Positions 1 through 7,492 of a stretch of 26,552 nt of DNA are shown piece after piece. The number at the start of each line of letters is the position of its first letter. Position 1 is the stretch's first letter. The notes below the pieces were generated by a model. The model ran no database searches and had not been told where the DNA came from. It saw only the letters and a program-made list of their open reading frames with translations. Source of the stretch: Bacteroides sp. (GTDB taxonomy: Bacteria; Bacteroidota; Bacteroidia; Bacteroidales; Bacteroidaceae); the NCBI GenBank assembly GCA_019414725.1, contig DXLM01000025.1:1-26552 (forward strand). The letters run 5' to 3'. Made by a program: the position numbers and the translations under genes.

Positions 1-75
1 TGTTGCTCAGGAACTTATAAAAATAATTATCAATTATGTTGCGGAATTAAGGATACAGAAAAACAGAAAGGAAAA

Positions 76-579
76 ATGAAGAAGATAAATGTTACCGTAG
101 CCGATATCACTACTTTAAAAGTCGACGCCATTGTAAATGCAGCCAACTGCTCGTTGCTGGGTGGCGGTGGTGTAGATGGAGCTATCCATCGGGCTGCAGG
201 CCCGGCGTTGTTAGCGGAATGTAAAACATTGGGCGGTTGTCCGACGGGGGAAAGCAAGATAACCGATGCATACAACCTGCCATGCAGGAAAGTGATTCAT
301 ACCGTAGGACCCGTATGGCATGGGGGAACGCATGGAGAAGCCGAAAAACTTGCATCATGCTATCATACCAGTTTCATACTAGCGAGAGAGAACGGCATCC
401 AAAGCATTGCATTCCCCTGTATCAGTACCGGCGTATATCATTATCCCAAGGAAGAAGCGGCACGTATCGCATTGAATGCCATCGGGGAAGAAATGGCACA
501 TGGCTATGAAGGAGAAGTGATTGTATGCTGTTTCTCGGAGGAAGATGCCGAAGTATATCGAAAGCTCTTGTCTTGCTGA
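76..579 (+). CDS. Macrodomain O-acetyl-ADP-ribose deacetylase (YmdB-like)
   Basis: This 167-residue protein is a single macrodomain. The family binds ADP-ribose and removes acetyl or ADP-ribosyl groups from O-acetyl-ADP-ribose or modified proteins in the cytoplasm. Visible motifs are the NAAN segment at residues 21-24, the glycine-rich GGGGVDGAIHRAAG loop around 29-42 with the likely catalytic Asp34, and the second phosphate-binding loop STGVYHYP at about 117-124. The length and order of motifs closely match E. coli YmdB as I remember it. The frame stays open upstream to the window edge, but ATG at 76 is preferred because an AAAGGAAAA purine tract precedes it and the domain begins at once. 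The next gene is convergent, so this may be monocistronic or the end of an operon lying outside the window. Substrate preference cannot be told from sequence. Confidence 0.93.
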   Translation: MKKINVTVADITTLKVDAIVNAANCSLLGGGGVDGAIHRAAGPALLAECKTLGGCPTGESKITDAYNLPCRKVIHTVGPVWHGGTHGEAEKLASCYHTSFILARENGIQSIAFPCISTGVYHYPKEEAARIALNAIGEEMAHGYEGEVIVCCFSEEDAEVYRKLLSC

Positions 580-771
580 GGAAAGTCACGGATCATTTCT
601 ATATCCGGAATGTATTGATTCCGTAGCCATCTTTGCTGAAACCATCTTGCAATAATGCTGCCTATGGTCTTTCGTGAAGCAGTAGAATTTGAGTGGGGCT
701 GTTTATCCGTAAGGAATACATAAAAGACTTGGGAACCGGATTCGTCATTAAAAGGTTTTATCCGTATCCCT

Positions 772-949
772 AACCCTTTCCTGCCCTATGGTTAAGGGTT
801 TTCTTCTTGTTTGTTTTATCTCCACAAGTCTTTGGAGTTATCTCCATAACCTTGGGAGTCAACTCCAAAGCTTATGGAGATAACTCCAAAGGCTATGGAG
901 ATAGAATACATCCGTATAAAAAGACTTAACCATAGGGCAGGAAAGGGTT
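772..949. repeat. 178-bp nested palindromic element
   Basis: The outer arms at 772-796 and 925-949 are a perfect 25-bp inverted repeat. Inside, 817-859 and 862-903 form a second, imperfect inverted repeat of about 42 bp built from repeated TTTGGAGTTATCTCCAT-like units and their complements. Transcribed in either direction, the block would fold into one long two-stage hairpin. It lies between two convergent genes, 20 bp from the end of the restored regulator frame. It has no transposase and no coding potential. It could be a REP-like or MITE-like mobile palindrome, or a bidirectional terminator; the sequence does not decide. Confidence 0.8.
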
Positions 950-968
950 GATCAATGACCTGCAACAA

Positions 969-1091
969 CTAAATGCCGTACTCCTCTATCTTTCTATATA
1001 AAGTAGTCAAACCTATTTTCAATAAACGTGAAGCCTCGGTCTTGTTTCCTTTAGTATGTTGCAGAACTTTAGCGATATGACGTTTTTCCAT
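969..1091 (-). pseudogene. Out-of-frame Fis-type HTH of the response regulator
   Basis: Read on the minus strand from 1091, the sequence encodes MEKRHIAKVLQHTKGNKTEA and continues through RLLKIGLTTLYRKIEEYGI to a stop at 969-971. This is the classic Fis-like recognition helix region that ends NtrC-family activators. It is one frame off from the 1019-2308 gene. The junction reads GCC GCT CT ATG, so a single lost base in 1092-1096 explains the shift. It may be a true mutation, a phase-variable site or an assembly error; no homopolymer longer than TTTTT at 1083-1087 is nearby. Confidence 0.85.
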
Positions 1092-2308
1092 AGAGCGGCC
1101 AGTTCAAACTCCGAATAATTCTTGCCGGAATAATCTTCCTGCCGGGCATTCTGTATTTCAATGGGAAGATCTTGTAAGGTGAGCTGTTTGTCGCAGACAA
1201 TCATGCTGCGTTCTATCACGTTTCGCAATTCACGGATATTTCCTCTCCAGTCGGCAGCTTTCAAAGCTTTCAAGAACTCCGGAGCCATCCCTTCCACCTG
1301 TTTCCCCAGTTTCTTTGAAAAGAGTTGGATAAAGCTTTCCGCCAAAAGTTCGATGTCTTCTTTGCGCTCACGAAGAGGAGGGAGGTGTATCTGAAAAACA
1401 GAAAGACGATAATAAAGATCTTCACGGAAATTACCTTGTTCTATTTCTTTTTTCAGGTCCCGATTGGTGGCGGAGATAACGCGGACATTCACTTTCGTCG
1501 GTTTCGTGTCGCCTATCTTGATGTACTCTCCCGCTTCGAGCACACGAAGCAATTTGGCTTGCAGCTCGAAAGCCATTTCACCTATTTCATCCAAAAAGAT
1601 GGTTCCGTTATCGGCCACTTCGAACAGCCCCTTCTTATCTTTCATCGCTCCGGTAAACGAACCGGCTTTATGACCGAATATCTCGCTTTCAAGCAGATCT
1701 TTGCTAAAAGCAGAACAGTTTACAGCCACAAAAGCATTCTCTTTGCGAAGACTGTTGCGATGGATGGCTTGTGCAAAGACCTCTTTCCCCGTGCCTGTTT
1801 CTCCGGTCAGCAAGACTGTAACATCCGTTGCCGAAACCTTTCGGGCCAATGCTACGGCTTGTTGCATACCCTCCGACTTCCCTTTTATAGCGTCAAAAGA
1901 GAAACTTTGGGTCTCTTCTGTTTTCACTTTTTCCCCTACATTCTTTTTAGCCTGAGCCATAGCCCGGCTGATTAACGGAATAATTTTATTATTATCATCC
2001 CCTTTGGTGATATAATCAAAGGCTCCATTCTTGATTGCCTGCACACCATCCGGAATGTTACCGTGGGCGGTCAAAAGTATCATCTCCAATTCTGGATAGA
2101 GTTTTTTGATGGTTGTAACCATATCCACTCCATTGCCGTCCGGCAAAAACACATCACACAACACCACTTGGGGATTATGTAACTTAAGTTGTTTCAATGT
2201 AGACTGGCAATCGGCTGCCTGGAATACTTCGTAACCTTCCAATTCCATCATACGCGAAAGAAGTTTGCGTATTTGCGGTTCATCATCAATAATTAAAATA
2301 CTATCCAT
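1019..2308 (-). CDS. Sigma-54-dependent response regulator (NtrC family), C-terminus frameshifted
   Basis: The N-terminal receiver domain (about 1-115) has acidic residues Asp8-Asp9, phospho-acceptor Asp52, Thr80 and Lys102. The AAA+ sigma-54 activator domain (about 140-375) has Walker A GETGTGKE at 169-176, the sigma-54 contact loop as GSFTGA at 216-221 (Ser in place of the usual Ala) and Walker B ending in Asp240-Glu241. Family members then end in a Fis-type DNA-binding helix-turn-helix. Here translation leaves that frame after Ala405 and ends with 24 unrelated residues at a stop near 1019, giving 429 residues. Restoring one base near 1092 gives about 446 residues and a normal HTH. As written, the product should sense and hydrolyse ATP but not bind DNA specifically. 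No histidine kinase is visible next to it. The start at 2308 follows a good Bacteroides promoter. Confidence 0.9.
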   Translation of the reverse strand: MDSILIIDDEPQIRKLLSRMMELEGYEVFQAADCQSTLKQLKLHNPQVVLCDVFLPDGNGVDMVTTIKKLYPELEMILLTAHGNIPDGVQAIKNGAFDYITKGDDNNKIIPLISRAMAQAKKNVGEKVKTEETQSFSFDAIKGKSEGMQQAVALARKVSATDVTVLLTGETGTGKEVFAQAIHRNSLRKENAFVAVNCSAFSKDLLESEIFGHKAGSFTGAMKDKKGLFEVADNGTIFLDEIGEMAFELQAKLLRVLEAGEYIKIGDTKPTKVNVRVISATNRDLKKEIEQGNFREDLYYRLSVFQIHLPPLRERKEDIELLAESFIQLFSKKLGKQVEGMAPEFLKALKAADWRGNIRELRNVIERSMIVCDKQLTLQDLPIEIQNARQEDYSGKNYSEFELAALWKNVISLKFCNILKETRPRLHVY

Positions 2309-2330
2309 ATATTTATTCTGTTTTGCGTGA

Positions 2331-2361
2331 CAAAGATAGAATAAAATGAACGCTCGACAAA
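2331..2361 (-). promoter_or_regulatory. Bacteroides-type promoter for the response regulator
   Basis: On the minus strand a -33 TTTG (2361-2358) is followed after 19 bases by TATCTTTG (2338-2331), an exact fit to TAnnTTTG. The start codon lies about 22 bases downstream, so the leader would be very short. Confidence 0.7.
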
Positions 2362-2434
2362 AGGATAATACTTAATTTCTGTTTTATAGAAAACGCTTTC
2401 TGATTAGCTTTTTTAATCTCGGATTTTCTGAACC

Positions 2435-2449
2435 ACTCCCGTAGGGAGT
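2435..2449. other. Short perfect palindrome in the divergent region
   Basis: ACTCCC-gta-GGGAGT forms a perfect 6-bp inverted repeat with a 3-base centre. It sits in the 299-bp gap between the response regulator (-) and the betaine importer operon (+), 127 bp and 159 bp from the two starts. It could be an operator or a small hairpin. Apart from this and the promoter at 2331-2361, I see only a weak TA-rich -7-like element at 2516-2524 in this gap. Confidence 0.35.
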
Positions 2450-2607
2450 AAACAATAACAAGCTGTAAGAAACATATTTACTGATCAATTAAACTCATCT
2501 TATAATGAACCTTTTTATATTTTGTTTCGTTAAATATACCGGATGACATCTCAATTTACTTCCGTCAATTCCTCCCTATTCTTAATTAATTTAAACTATT
2601 ATAGACT

Positions 2608-3834
2608 ATGAACAAAATAGAAATAAAAGACTTGTATCTTGTTTTCGGTCCGGAAAAGCAGAAAGCGTTCCGGATGTTGAAAGAAAGAAAAAGCAAAAAT
2701 GAAATTTTAAAGGCGACTAATTGTACTGTAGCAGTTAAAAACGCCAATCTGACAATCAAAGAAGGAGAGTTCTTCGTAATCATGGGACTGTCGGGCAGTG
2801 GCAAATCAACTTTATTGCGCTGCATAAACCGGTTAATCAAACCCACAAAAGGACAAGTACTGATTAATGGAACAGACATTACTGCCGCATCCGATAAGGA
2901 ATTGCTGGAAATGCGTCGCCGGGAAATAGCTATGGTGTTCCAAAATTTTGGTTTGTTACCTCATCGCAGTGTTTTAAGCAATATTGCATTCGGGCTCGAA
3001 CTCCAAGGAGTTCCCAAACAGGAACGTGAGAAAAAAGCCATGAAGAGTATGGAAATAGTCGGGCTGAAAGGATATCAGAATCAGATGGTCGGACAACTTT
3101 CCGGCGGAATGCAGCAACGTGTGGGATTGGCACGCGCTTTGGCAAATGATCCGGAAATATTACTGATGGATGAAGCCTTTTCCGCTCTGGACCCATTGAT
3201 CCGCGTACAAATGCAAGATGAAATGCTGGCACTGCAATCCAAAATGAAAAAGACCATCGTCTTTATCACGCATGATTTGAGCGAAGCAATTAAACTGGGT
3301 GACCGCATTGCCATTATGAGAGATGGAGAAGTGGTACAAGTCGGAACTTCAGAAGAAATTTTAACTGAACCGGCCAATGACTATGTGGCAAGATTTGTAG
3401 AAAATGTGGACCGGAGCAAAATCATAACGGCAGGAAGTATTATGATAACCCGTCCCGCCGTAGCCCGTCTGCGTAAAGAAGGTCCCGAGGTTCTGATCAG
3501 AAAGATGAAAGAAAGAGATATTACCGTGCTTCCTGTGATAGATGAAAATGACAAGCTGATAGGAGAGATTACATTGGAAAGTGCCGCCATTCTTCGGCGT
3601 AAAGGTATAAAATCAATCCGGGAAGCCGTACAAAGTGAAGTACATTCCGTTACGGAGGACACAAAGATTGAGGATCTGCTTCCCTTAATCACGAAAACCA
3701 ATTCTCCCATTTATGTGGTAAATGAAGAACGCGAACTGAAAGGTTTGGTTCCTCTATCGTCCATCGTAGTAGAGATGACCGGAAAAGATAAAGAAGAAAT
3801 TAATGAACTTATTCAAAACGCTATCGAATTATGA
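2608..3834 (+). CDS. Glycine betaine/proline-type ABC transporter ATPase with CBS domains (OpuAA/ProV)
   Basis: This 408-residue cytoplasmic protein energises uptake of a quaternary-amine osmoprotectant. It has Walker A GLSGSGKST (60-68), a Q-loop at Gln112, the ABC signature LSGGMQQ (164-170), Walker B ILLMDE (184-189) and the switch His222. The region after about residue 275 matches paired CBS domains, which in OpuA homologues sense ionic strength or nucleotides. The N-terminal 40 residues include a basic helix typical of ProV and OpuAA. The stop overlaps the permease start by four bases (ATGA), so the two are translationally coupled. Three matching genes in a row make the assignment firm. 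The exact substrate (betaine, proline betaine, carnitine or choline) is not shown by the ATPase. Osmotic regulation is inferred from the family only. Confidence 0.95.
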   Translation: MNKIEIKDLYLVFGPEKQKAFRMLKERKSKNEILKATNCTVAVKNANLTIKEGEFFVIMGLSGSGKSTLLRCINRLIKPTKGQVLINGTDITAASDKELLEMRRREIAMVFQNFGLLPHRSVLSNIAFGLELQGVPKQEREKKAMKSMEIVGLKGYQNQMVGQLSGGMQQRVGLARALANDPEILLMDEAFSALDPLIRVQMQDEMLALQSKMKKTIVFITHDLSEAIKLGDRIAIMRDGEVVQVGTSEEILTEPANDYVARFVENVDRSKIITAGSIMITRPAVARLRKEGPEVLIRKMKERDITVLPVIDENDKLIGEITLESAAILRRKGIKSIREAVQSEVHSVTEDTKIEDLLPLITKTNSPIYVVNEERELKGLVPLSSIVVEMTGKDKEEINELIQNAIEL

Positions 3835-4655
3835 TAAACATAGGAAAATATATAGAAACAGCCATCAACTGGCTCACAGAAAACTTTGCCCCTCTTTTCG
3901 ACGCCATCAATGTTGGAATAGGCGGGTTCATAGATGGGTTCCAAAACATATTGATGTGGATACCTTTTTATGTAACAATAGCATTGCTGGCCATCCTGGC
4001 TTGGTATAAATCGGGAAAAGGAGTCAGCATTTTTACCATTTTAGGATTATTGCTGATTTGGGGAATGGGATTTTGGAACGAAACCATGCAGACTTTAGCA
4101 TTGGTGCTTTCGTCTACCATCATCGCTCTTATCGTGGGACTTCCCTTGGGAATATGGAGCGCAAACAGCAAACGATGTGATAAAATTCTGCATCCTATCC
4201 TCGACCTGATGCAAACGATGCCTGCTTTCGTCTATCTGATTCCTGCCGTACTCTTTTTCGGGCTGGGAACCGTTCCGGGAGCCTTTGCCACCATTATTTT
4301 TGCCATGCCTCCCGTAGTGCGTCTGACCAGCCTGGGTATCAAGCAAGTACCGAAGAATGTTGTAGAAGCTTCGCGCTCTTTTGGTGCGACACCTATGCAA
4401 TTATTATTCAAGGTACAATTACCGCTGGCATTGCCCACTATCATGACCGGTATAAACCAGACAATCCTGATGTCGCTCTCCATGGTGGTCATTGCCGCTA
4501 TGATTGCAGCCGGAGGGTTAGGGGAAATCGTACTGAAAGGTATCACGCAGATGAAAATAGGTTTAGGTTTCGAAGGCGGTATCGCAGTAGTCATCCTGGC
4601 CATCATTCTGGATAGAATAACACAAGGACTTGGAAAACAAAAGAAAGGGAAATAA
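3831..4655 (+). CDS. Glycine betaine/proline-type ABC transporter permease (OpuAB/ProW)
   Basis: This 274-residue inner-membrane protein supplies the channel of the importer. Hydrophobic segments are seen near residues 43-60, 64-80, 86-110, 128-160 and 210-268. The cytoplasmic coupling loop EASRSFGATPMQLLFKVQLP at about 180-199 is the EAA motif that contacts the ATPase. The first 40 residues are amphipathic, as in ProW-type permeases. It overlaps the ATPase gene by four bases and is followed two bases later by the receptor gene, so the three subunits are surely co-transcribed. The receptor is a separate protein here and not fused to the permease as in some OpuABC systems. Confidence 0.95.
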   Translation: MINIGKYIETAINWLTENFAPLFDAINVGIGGFIDGFQNILMWIPFYVTIALLAILAWYKSGKGVSIFTILGLLLIWGMGFWNETMQTLALVLSSTIIALIVGLPLGIWSANSKRCDKILHPILDLMQTMPAFVYLIPAVLFFGLGTVPGAFATIIFAMPPVVRLTSLGIKQVPKNVVEASRSFGATPMQLLFKVQLPLALPTIMTGINQTILMSLSMVVIAAMIAAGGLGEIVLKGITQMKIGLGFEGGIAVVILAIILDRITQGLGKQKKGK

Positions 4656-4657
4656 GC

Positions 4658-5500
4658 ATGAAGAAAATACTATATTTTTTGTCTTTCCTCCTGCTGCTTG
4701 CCTCTTGCAGCGGGAAAAAAGATGATAAGACAATAAGCATTGGATACATAAACTGGGACGACGGCATCGCCCTGACCTATTTGACGGAAGTGATTCTTGA
4801 ACAACAAGGTTATCATGTCGTTTTAAAGAATGCCGATCCGGCTCCTATCTATGCAACAATGGCCCGTGGCAAAGTAGATTTGCTGATGGATGCTTGGTTA
4901 CCGGCTACACAGGCCGATTATATGAAACAATACGGAAAGAATCTGGAAATCTTAGGCAAGATCTATCCGGATGCCCGTATCGGTCTGGTAGTCCCCGATT
5001 ATGTGGACATTCATTCCATTGAGCAATTAAATGCCAACAAAGAAAAATTCGGAGGCGAGATTATCGGCATTGATGCCGGTGCAGGGATTATGCATGCTAC
5101 AGATATGGCCATAGAAAAATACAATCTGGATTACAAATTGCTGGAGTCTAGCGGACCGGCCATGACCGCAGTGCTAAAAAGAGCCGTTGACGAGCATCAA
5201 TGGATTGTGGTGACGGGATGGACTCCCCATTGGATGTTCACCCGCTTTAAATTAAAATTTCTGGAGGACCCGAAAGGTATTTTTGGTAAAGCGGAAACAA
5301 TTACGGCCATTGCCCGCAAAGGATTTGGTGAGCAACACCCGTTTGTGGCAAAACTGATAGAAAACATACATCTGAGCACCAAAGAAATCAGCAGCCTGCT
5401 GGATGATGTATCACAAAATGAATATAATGAAAAAGAAGGAGCGGAAAAATGGGTAAAAGAACATCAGGAGCTGGTAGATTCCTGGATTCCCCGGAAATAG
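4658..5500 (+). CDS. Glycine betaine-type substrate-binding lipoprotein (OpuAC/ProX)
   Basis: This 280-residue protein starts with a lipoprotein signal whose lipobox LASC places the lipidated Cys at residue 17. The mature part is an OpuAC-type periplasmic binding fold. Trp33 (INWDDG), Trp80 (DAWLPA), Trp188 (TGWTPH) and Trp192 are placed as in family members that hold the trimethylammonium group in an aromatic cage. That supports a betaine-like ligand over an amino acid. It is the last gene of the operon, two bases after the permease, and a strong hairpin follows it. In Bacteroidales such lipoproteins are held in the inner membrane or reach the periplasmic face; which one applies is not evident. 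Confidence 0.93.
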   Translation: MKKILYFLSFLLLLASCSGKKDDKTISIGYINWDDGIALTYLTEVILEQQGYHVVLKNADPAPIYATMARGKVDLLMDAWLPATQADYMKQYGKNLEILGKIYPDARIGLVVPDYVDIHSIEQLNANKEKFGGEIIGIDAGAGIMHATDMAIEKYNLDYKLLESSGPAMTAVLKRAVDEHQWIVVTGWTPHWMFTRFKLKFLEDPKGIFGKAETITAIARKGFGEQHPFVAKLIENIHLSTKEISSLLDDVSQNEYNEKEGAEKWVKEHQELVDSWIPRK

Positions 5501-5505
5501 AAATA

Positions 5506-5544
5506 TCTCACTTACCTTGAGGGCCGCGCCCAAGGTAAGTGAGA
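5506..5544 (+). terminator. Hairpin after the betaine importer operon
   Basis: TCTCACTTACCTTG at 5506-5519 pairs perfectly with the sequence at 5531-5544, and an inner GGGC/GCCC extends the stem. No T-run follows on the plus strand, so it is an atypical intrinsic terminator or an RNA-stabilising 3' hairpin. Confidence 0.6.
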
Positions 5545-5611
5545 AAACAAACGAACTTTGTATCAGCTCAACTATGCCATATATTTTGATAAGTTTCTCG
5601 AAAACAAAACC

Positions 5612-5619
5612 TATCTTTG
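5612..5619 (+). promoter_or_regulatory. Candidate -7 element for the DMT transporter operon
   Basis: TATCTTTG fits TAnnTTTG and lies 25 bases before the start codon at 5645. The nearest upstream TTTG (5585-5588) is 23 bases away, slightly longer than the usual 19-21, so the -33 part is weak. Confidence 0.45.
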
Positions 5620-5644
5620 CAACATAATAAAACACATATAAATT

Positions 5645-6553
5645 ATGAATGTTATCAAATCAAGGTTCGTCTATCACTTAATGGCAATAATCACTGTAGC
5701 TATCTGGGGAACTACTTTTGTTTCTACTAAGATTCTAATCCAACATGGATTAAGTCCTTCCGACATCTTCTTTTATCGTTTCACTATGGCCTATCTTTGC
5801 ATGTGGTGTATTTCTTATAAAAAACTATTTGCCAACAGAGTAAAAGATGAATTGTTACTTTTATTGGCCGGATTATGTGGAGGAACTATTTATTTCATTA
5901 CTGAAAATACGGCTCTCGGCATCACATTAGCCTCCAACGTGTCTCTGATAGTATGCACATCACCTGTTCTGACCACACTGCTTTCTTATTTGTTCAGAAG
6001 AAAAGAACCTTTCACCCGCCATCTTGTTTACGGATCGATCATGGCTTTGATAGGAGTGGGGCTGGTTGTTTTCAACGGCAGTTTCATTCTGAAAATTAAT
6101 CCTTTGGGAGATATTCTTTCACTGACCGCTGCATTGATGTGGGCATTTTATTGCCTTATTCTCAAACAATTGGATAATCATTATTCTATCGTATTCATTA
6201 CCCGTAAAGTATTCTTCTACGGAGTGCTGACCATTCTGCCCATGTTTTTATTCCGTCCGTTAAATTGGGACAATGTCTTGATGATGCAACCCATCGTGTT
6301 TGGAAATCTTCTCTTTTTGGGATTTGTCGCCTCCATGCTCTGCTTCATAGCCTGGAATGCTTGTGTCAAGGAATTGGGAGCCGTAAAAAGTACAAACTAT
6401 ATTTATATCGTCCCTTTGGTAACTCTTCTTACTTCAGCGGTCATTATTAATGAAAAGATAACTTGGATAGCCCTTACCGGCTGTTTTCTTATCTTGTGTG
6501 GTGTATATTTGGCAGAACGGAAAACAAATCCTACATTTGAGGCGAAATCTTAA
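5645..6553 (+). CDS. DMT-superfamily (EamA) transporter
   Basis: This 302-residue membrane protein has about ten hydrophobic helices in two repeated halves of roughly 12-145 and 155-292. That is the standard EamA/RhaT-like architecture of drug/metabolite exporters. The first helix carries the family-typical AIWGTTFVSTKI, and the second half has a matching LTAALMWAFYCLI segment. The family exports amino acids, purines or other small molecules; no residue here identifies the cargo. A 12-base gap separates it from the acetyltransferase gene, so the two may be co-transcribed, although no functional link is obvious. It is the first gene after the hairpin at 5506-5544 and has its own candidate promoter. 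Confidence 0.9.
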   Translation: MNVIKSRFVYHLMAIITVAIWGTTFVSTKILIQHGLSPSDIFFYRFTMAYLCMWCISYKKLFANRVKDELLLLLAGLCGGTIYFITENTALGITLASNVSLIVCTSPVLTTLLSYLFRRKEPFTRHLVYGSIMALIGVGLVVFNGSFILKINPLGDILSLTAALMWAFYCLILKQLDNHYSIVFITRKVFFYGVLTILPMFLFRPLNWDNVLMMQPIVFGNLLFLGFVASMLCFIAWNACVKELGAVKSTNYIYIVPLVTLLTSAVIINEKITWIALTGCFLILCGVYLAERKTNPTFEAKS

Positions 6554-6565
6554 AGCCCTTTAATT

Positions 6566-7117
6566 ATGAACGAGATAGACAAAATGCGTAACAGTCAGCT
6601 GGCCGATATGGAGAAACCGGAAATACAGGCCAGTTTCATACACGCCAAAAAACTAGTGGCCCAATTACGGATGATGAGTACATACGATGATGGTTTCAGG
6701 GAAGTGCTGGAAGAATTAGTGCCGGGTATCCCTTCCACTTCTGTCATCTGTCCACCATTTTACTGTGATCATGGACACGGCATCCGCTTAGGAGAGCATG
6801 TCTTTGTGAATGCCAACTGTACATTTTTAGATGGTGGATATATCACCATAGGAGCACATACATTGATAGGGCCCAATGTACAGATCTATACTCCACATCA
6901 TCCGGTAGATTACATAACCCGACGCGAACCCAAAGAGTATGCATATCCCGTAACTATCGGAGAAGATTGCTGGATAGGAGGAGGAGCTATTCTTTGTCCC
7001 GGAGTAAAAATAGGTCATCGCTGTATTATCGGAGCCGGAAGTGTCGTAACTAAAGACATTCCCGACAATTCCGTTGCTGTAGGTAATCCGGCCAAAGTGA
7101 TTAGAAAAGTTGATTAA
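6566..7117 (+). CDS. Maltose/galactoside O-acetyltransferase (LbH family)
   Basis: This 183-residue protein transfers an acetyl group from acetyl-CoA to a sugar hydroxyl in the cytoplasm. An N-terminal helical part (1-55, with the typical QLADMEKPE-like stretch) is followed by hexapeptide repeats of a left-handed beta-helix (about 60-183). The loop TPHHPVD at 109-115 carries the likely catalytic histidine (His111 or His112), equivalent to His115 of E. coli LacA. The end PAKVIRKVD is typical of the family, which acts as trimers. Length agrees with Maa and LacA (about 183-203 residues). The natural acceptor is uncertain, as it is for most members. It ends 7 bases before a hairpin that separates it from a convergent gene. 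Confidence 0.92.
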   Translation: MNEIDKMRNSQLADMEKPEIQASFIHAKKLVAQLRMMSTYDDGFREVLEELVPGIPSTSVICPPFYCDHGHGIRLGEHVFVNANCTFLDGGYITIGAHTLIGPNVQIYTPHHPVDYITRREPKEYAYPVTIGEDCWIGGGAILCPGVKIGHRCIIGAGSVVTKDIPDNSVAVGNPAKVIRKVD

Positions 7118-7124
7118 AAAAAGA

Positions 7125-7169
7125 AAACAGATAATTATGAAAGTTTTGGCCCCACATAATTATCTGTTT
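7125..7169. terminator. Bidirectional terminator hairpin
   Basis: AAACAGATAATTATG (7125-7139) is the perfect complement of 7155-7169. It lies between convergent genes. On the minus strand the stem is followed by TTTTCTTTTTTTAA, a good intrinsic terminator; on the plus strand the 3' arm ends in TTTCTCG, a weaker one. Confidence 0.75.
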
Positions 7170-7176
7170 CTCGTAT

Positions 7177-7395
7177 TCAGCCAATATAAACATTGACGCT
7201 CAGAAACAGGCAATCGTCTCCGTTAGAACATTCAAAGTCTATTTTATTCTCTCTGGCCAGCCAACCTATAGCTGCATTCAAATCTCTGTCAGACAATTCT
7301 GAAGCTCTTTTTAAATCACAATAACTCCACCGTTTATTGTCATTCAGCAGTTTCCAAACTTTTCCTGCGTTTACTCCAATTTGATGTTTATCCAT
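7177..7395 (-). CDS. Small winged-helix protein (DUF2582-like)
   Basis: The product is 72 residues if it starts at the ATG at 7395. A TTG at 7407 would add four residues (MNIK), but I prefer the ATG because the family begins almost at once with its HQIGVNAGKVWKLL helix. The pattern of three helices followed by a beta wing, with ELSDRDLNAAIGWLARENKI as the recognition-helix region, fits winged-helix domains of the DUF2582 type found widely in Bacteroidales. These are presumed DNA-binding but are mostly uncharacterised. The gene is convergent to the acetyltransferase and divergent from map, and a candidate operator lies in the shared upstream gap at 7493-7509. Regulatory targets are unknown. 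Confidence 0.75.
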   Translation of the reverse strand: MDKHQIGVNAGKVWKLLNDNKRWSYCDLKRASELSDRDLNAAIGWLARENKIDFECSNGDDCLFLSVNVYIG

Positions 7396-7492
7396 TTTGA
7401 TGTTCAATTAAAGAAGTTAATAATAGAATGCTTAGTTTTTTGCGGTAAATATAACCTTTTATTAAAATAAAATAGACTCTCCTACATAAAAT

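Noticed and set aside
504..785. Minus-strand open frame of 93 codons with protein-like composition (for example a stretch GSIIARWFQQRWLRNQYIPD).
   Set aside because: It has no ATG until near its end, overlaps the 3' end of the macrodomain gene and one arm of the palindrome, and I do not recognise it. It could be a decayed gene remnant, but the support is too thin to annotate.
817..904. Repeated GGAGTTATCTCC units considered as a CRISPR array.
   Set aside because: Units alternate in orientation, spacing is only a few bases, there are no unique spacers of constant length, and there are no cas genes.
1325..1975. Long plus-strand open frame (216 codons) opposite the response regulator.
   Set aside because: It is antisense to a clearly conserved AAA+ domain and shows no family features; it is a shadow of that gene.
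3128..3144. Sigma-54-like sequence TGGCACG-N4-TTGG inside the betaine ATPase gene.
   Set aside because: It encodes the conserved GLARALAN segment, so codon constraint explains it, and the -12 part is imperfect.
5506..5544. Hairpin after the importer considered as a riboswitch or attenuator for the next gene.
   Set aside because: The next gene has its own -7 element downstream of the hairpin, and the stem is a simple perfect repeat without a recognisable aptamer.
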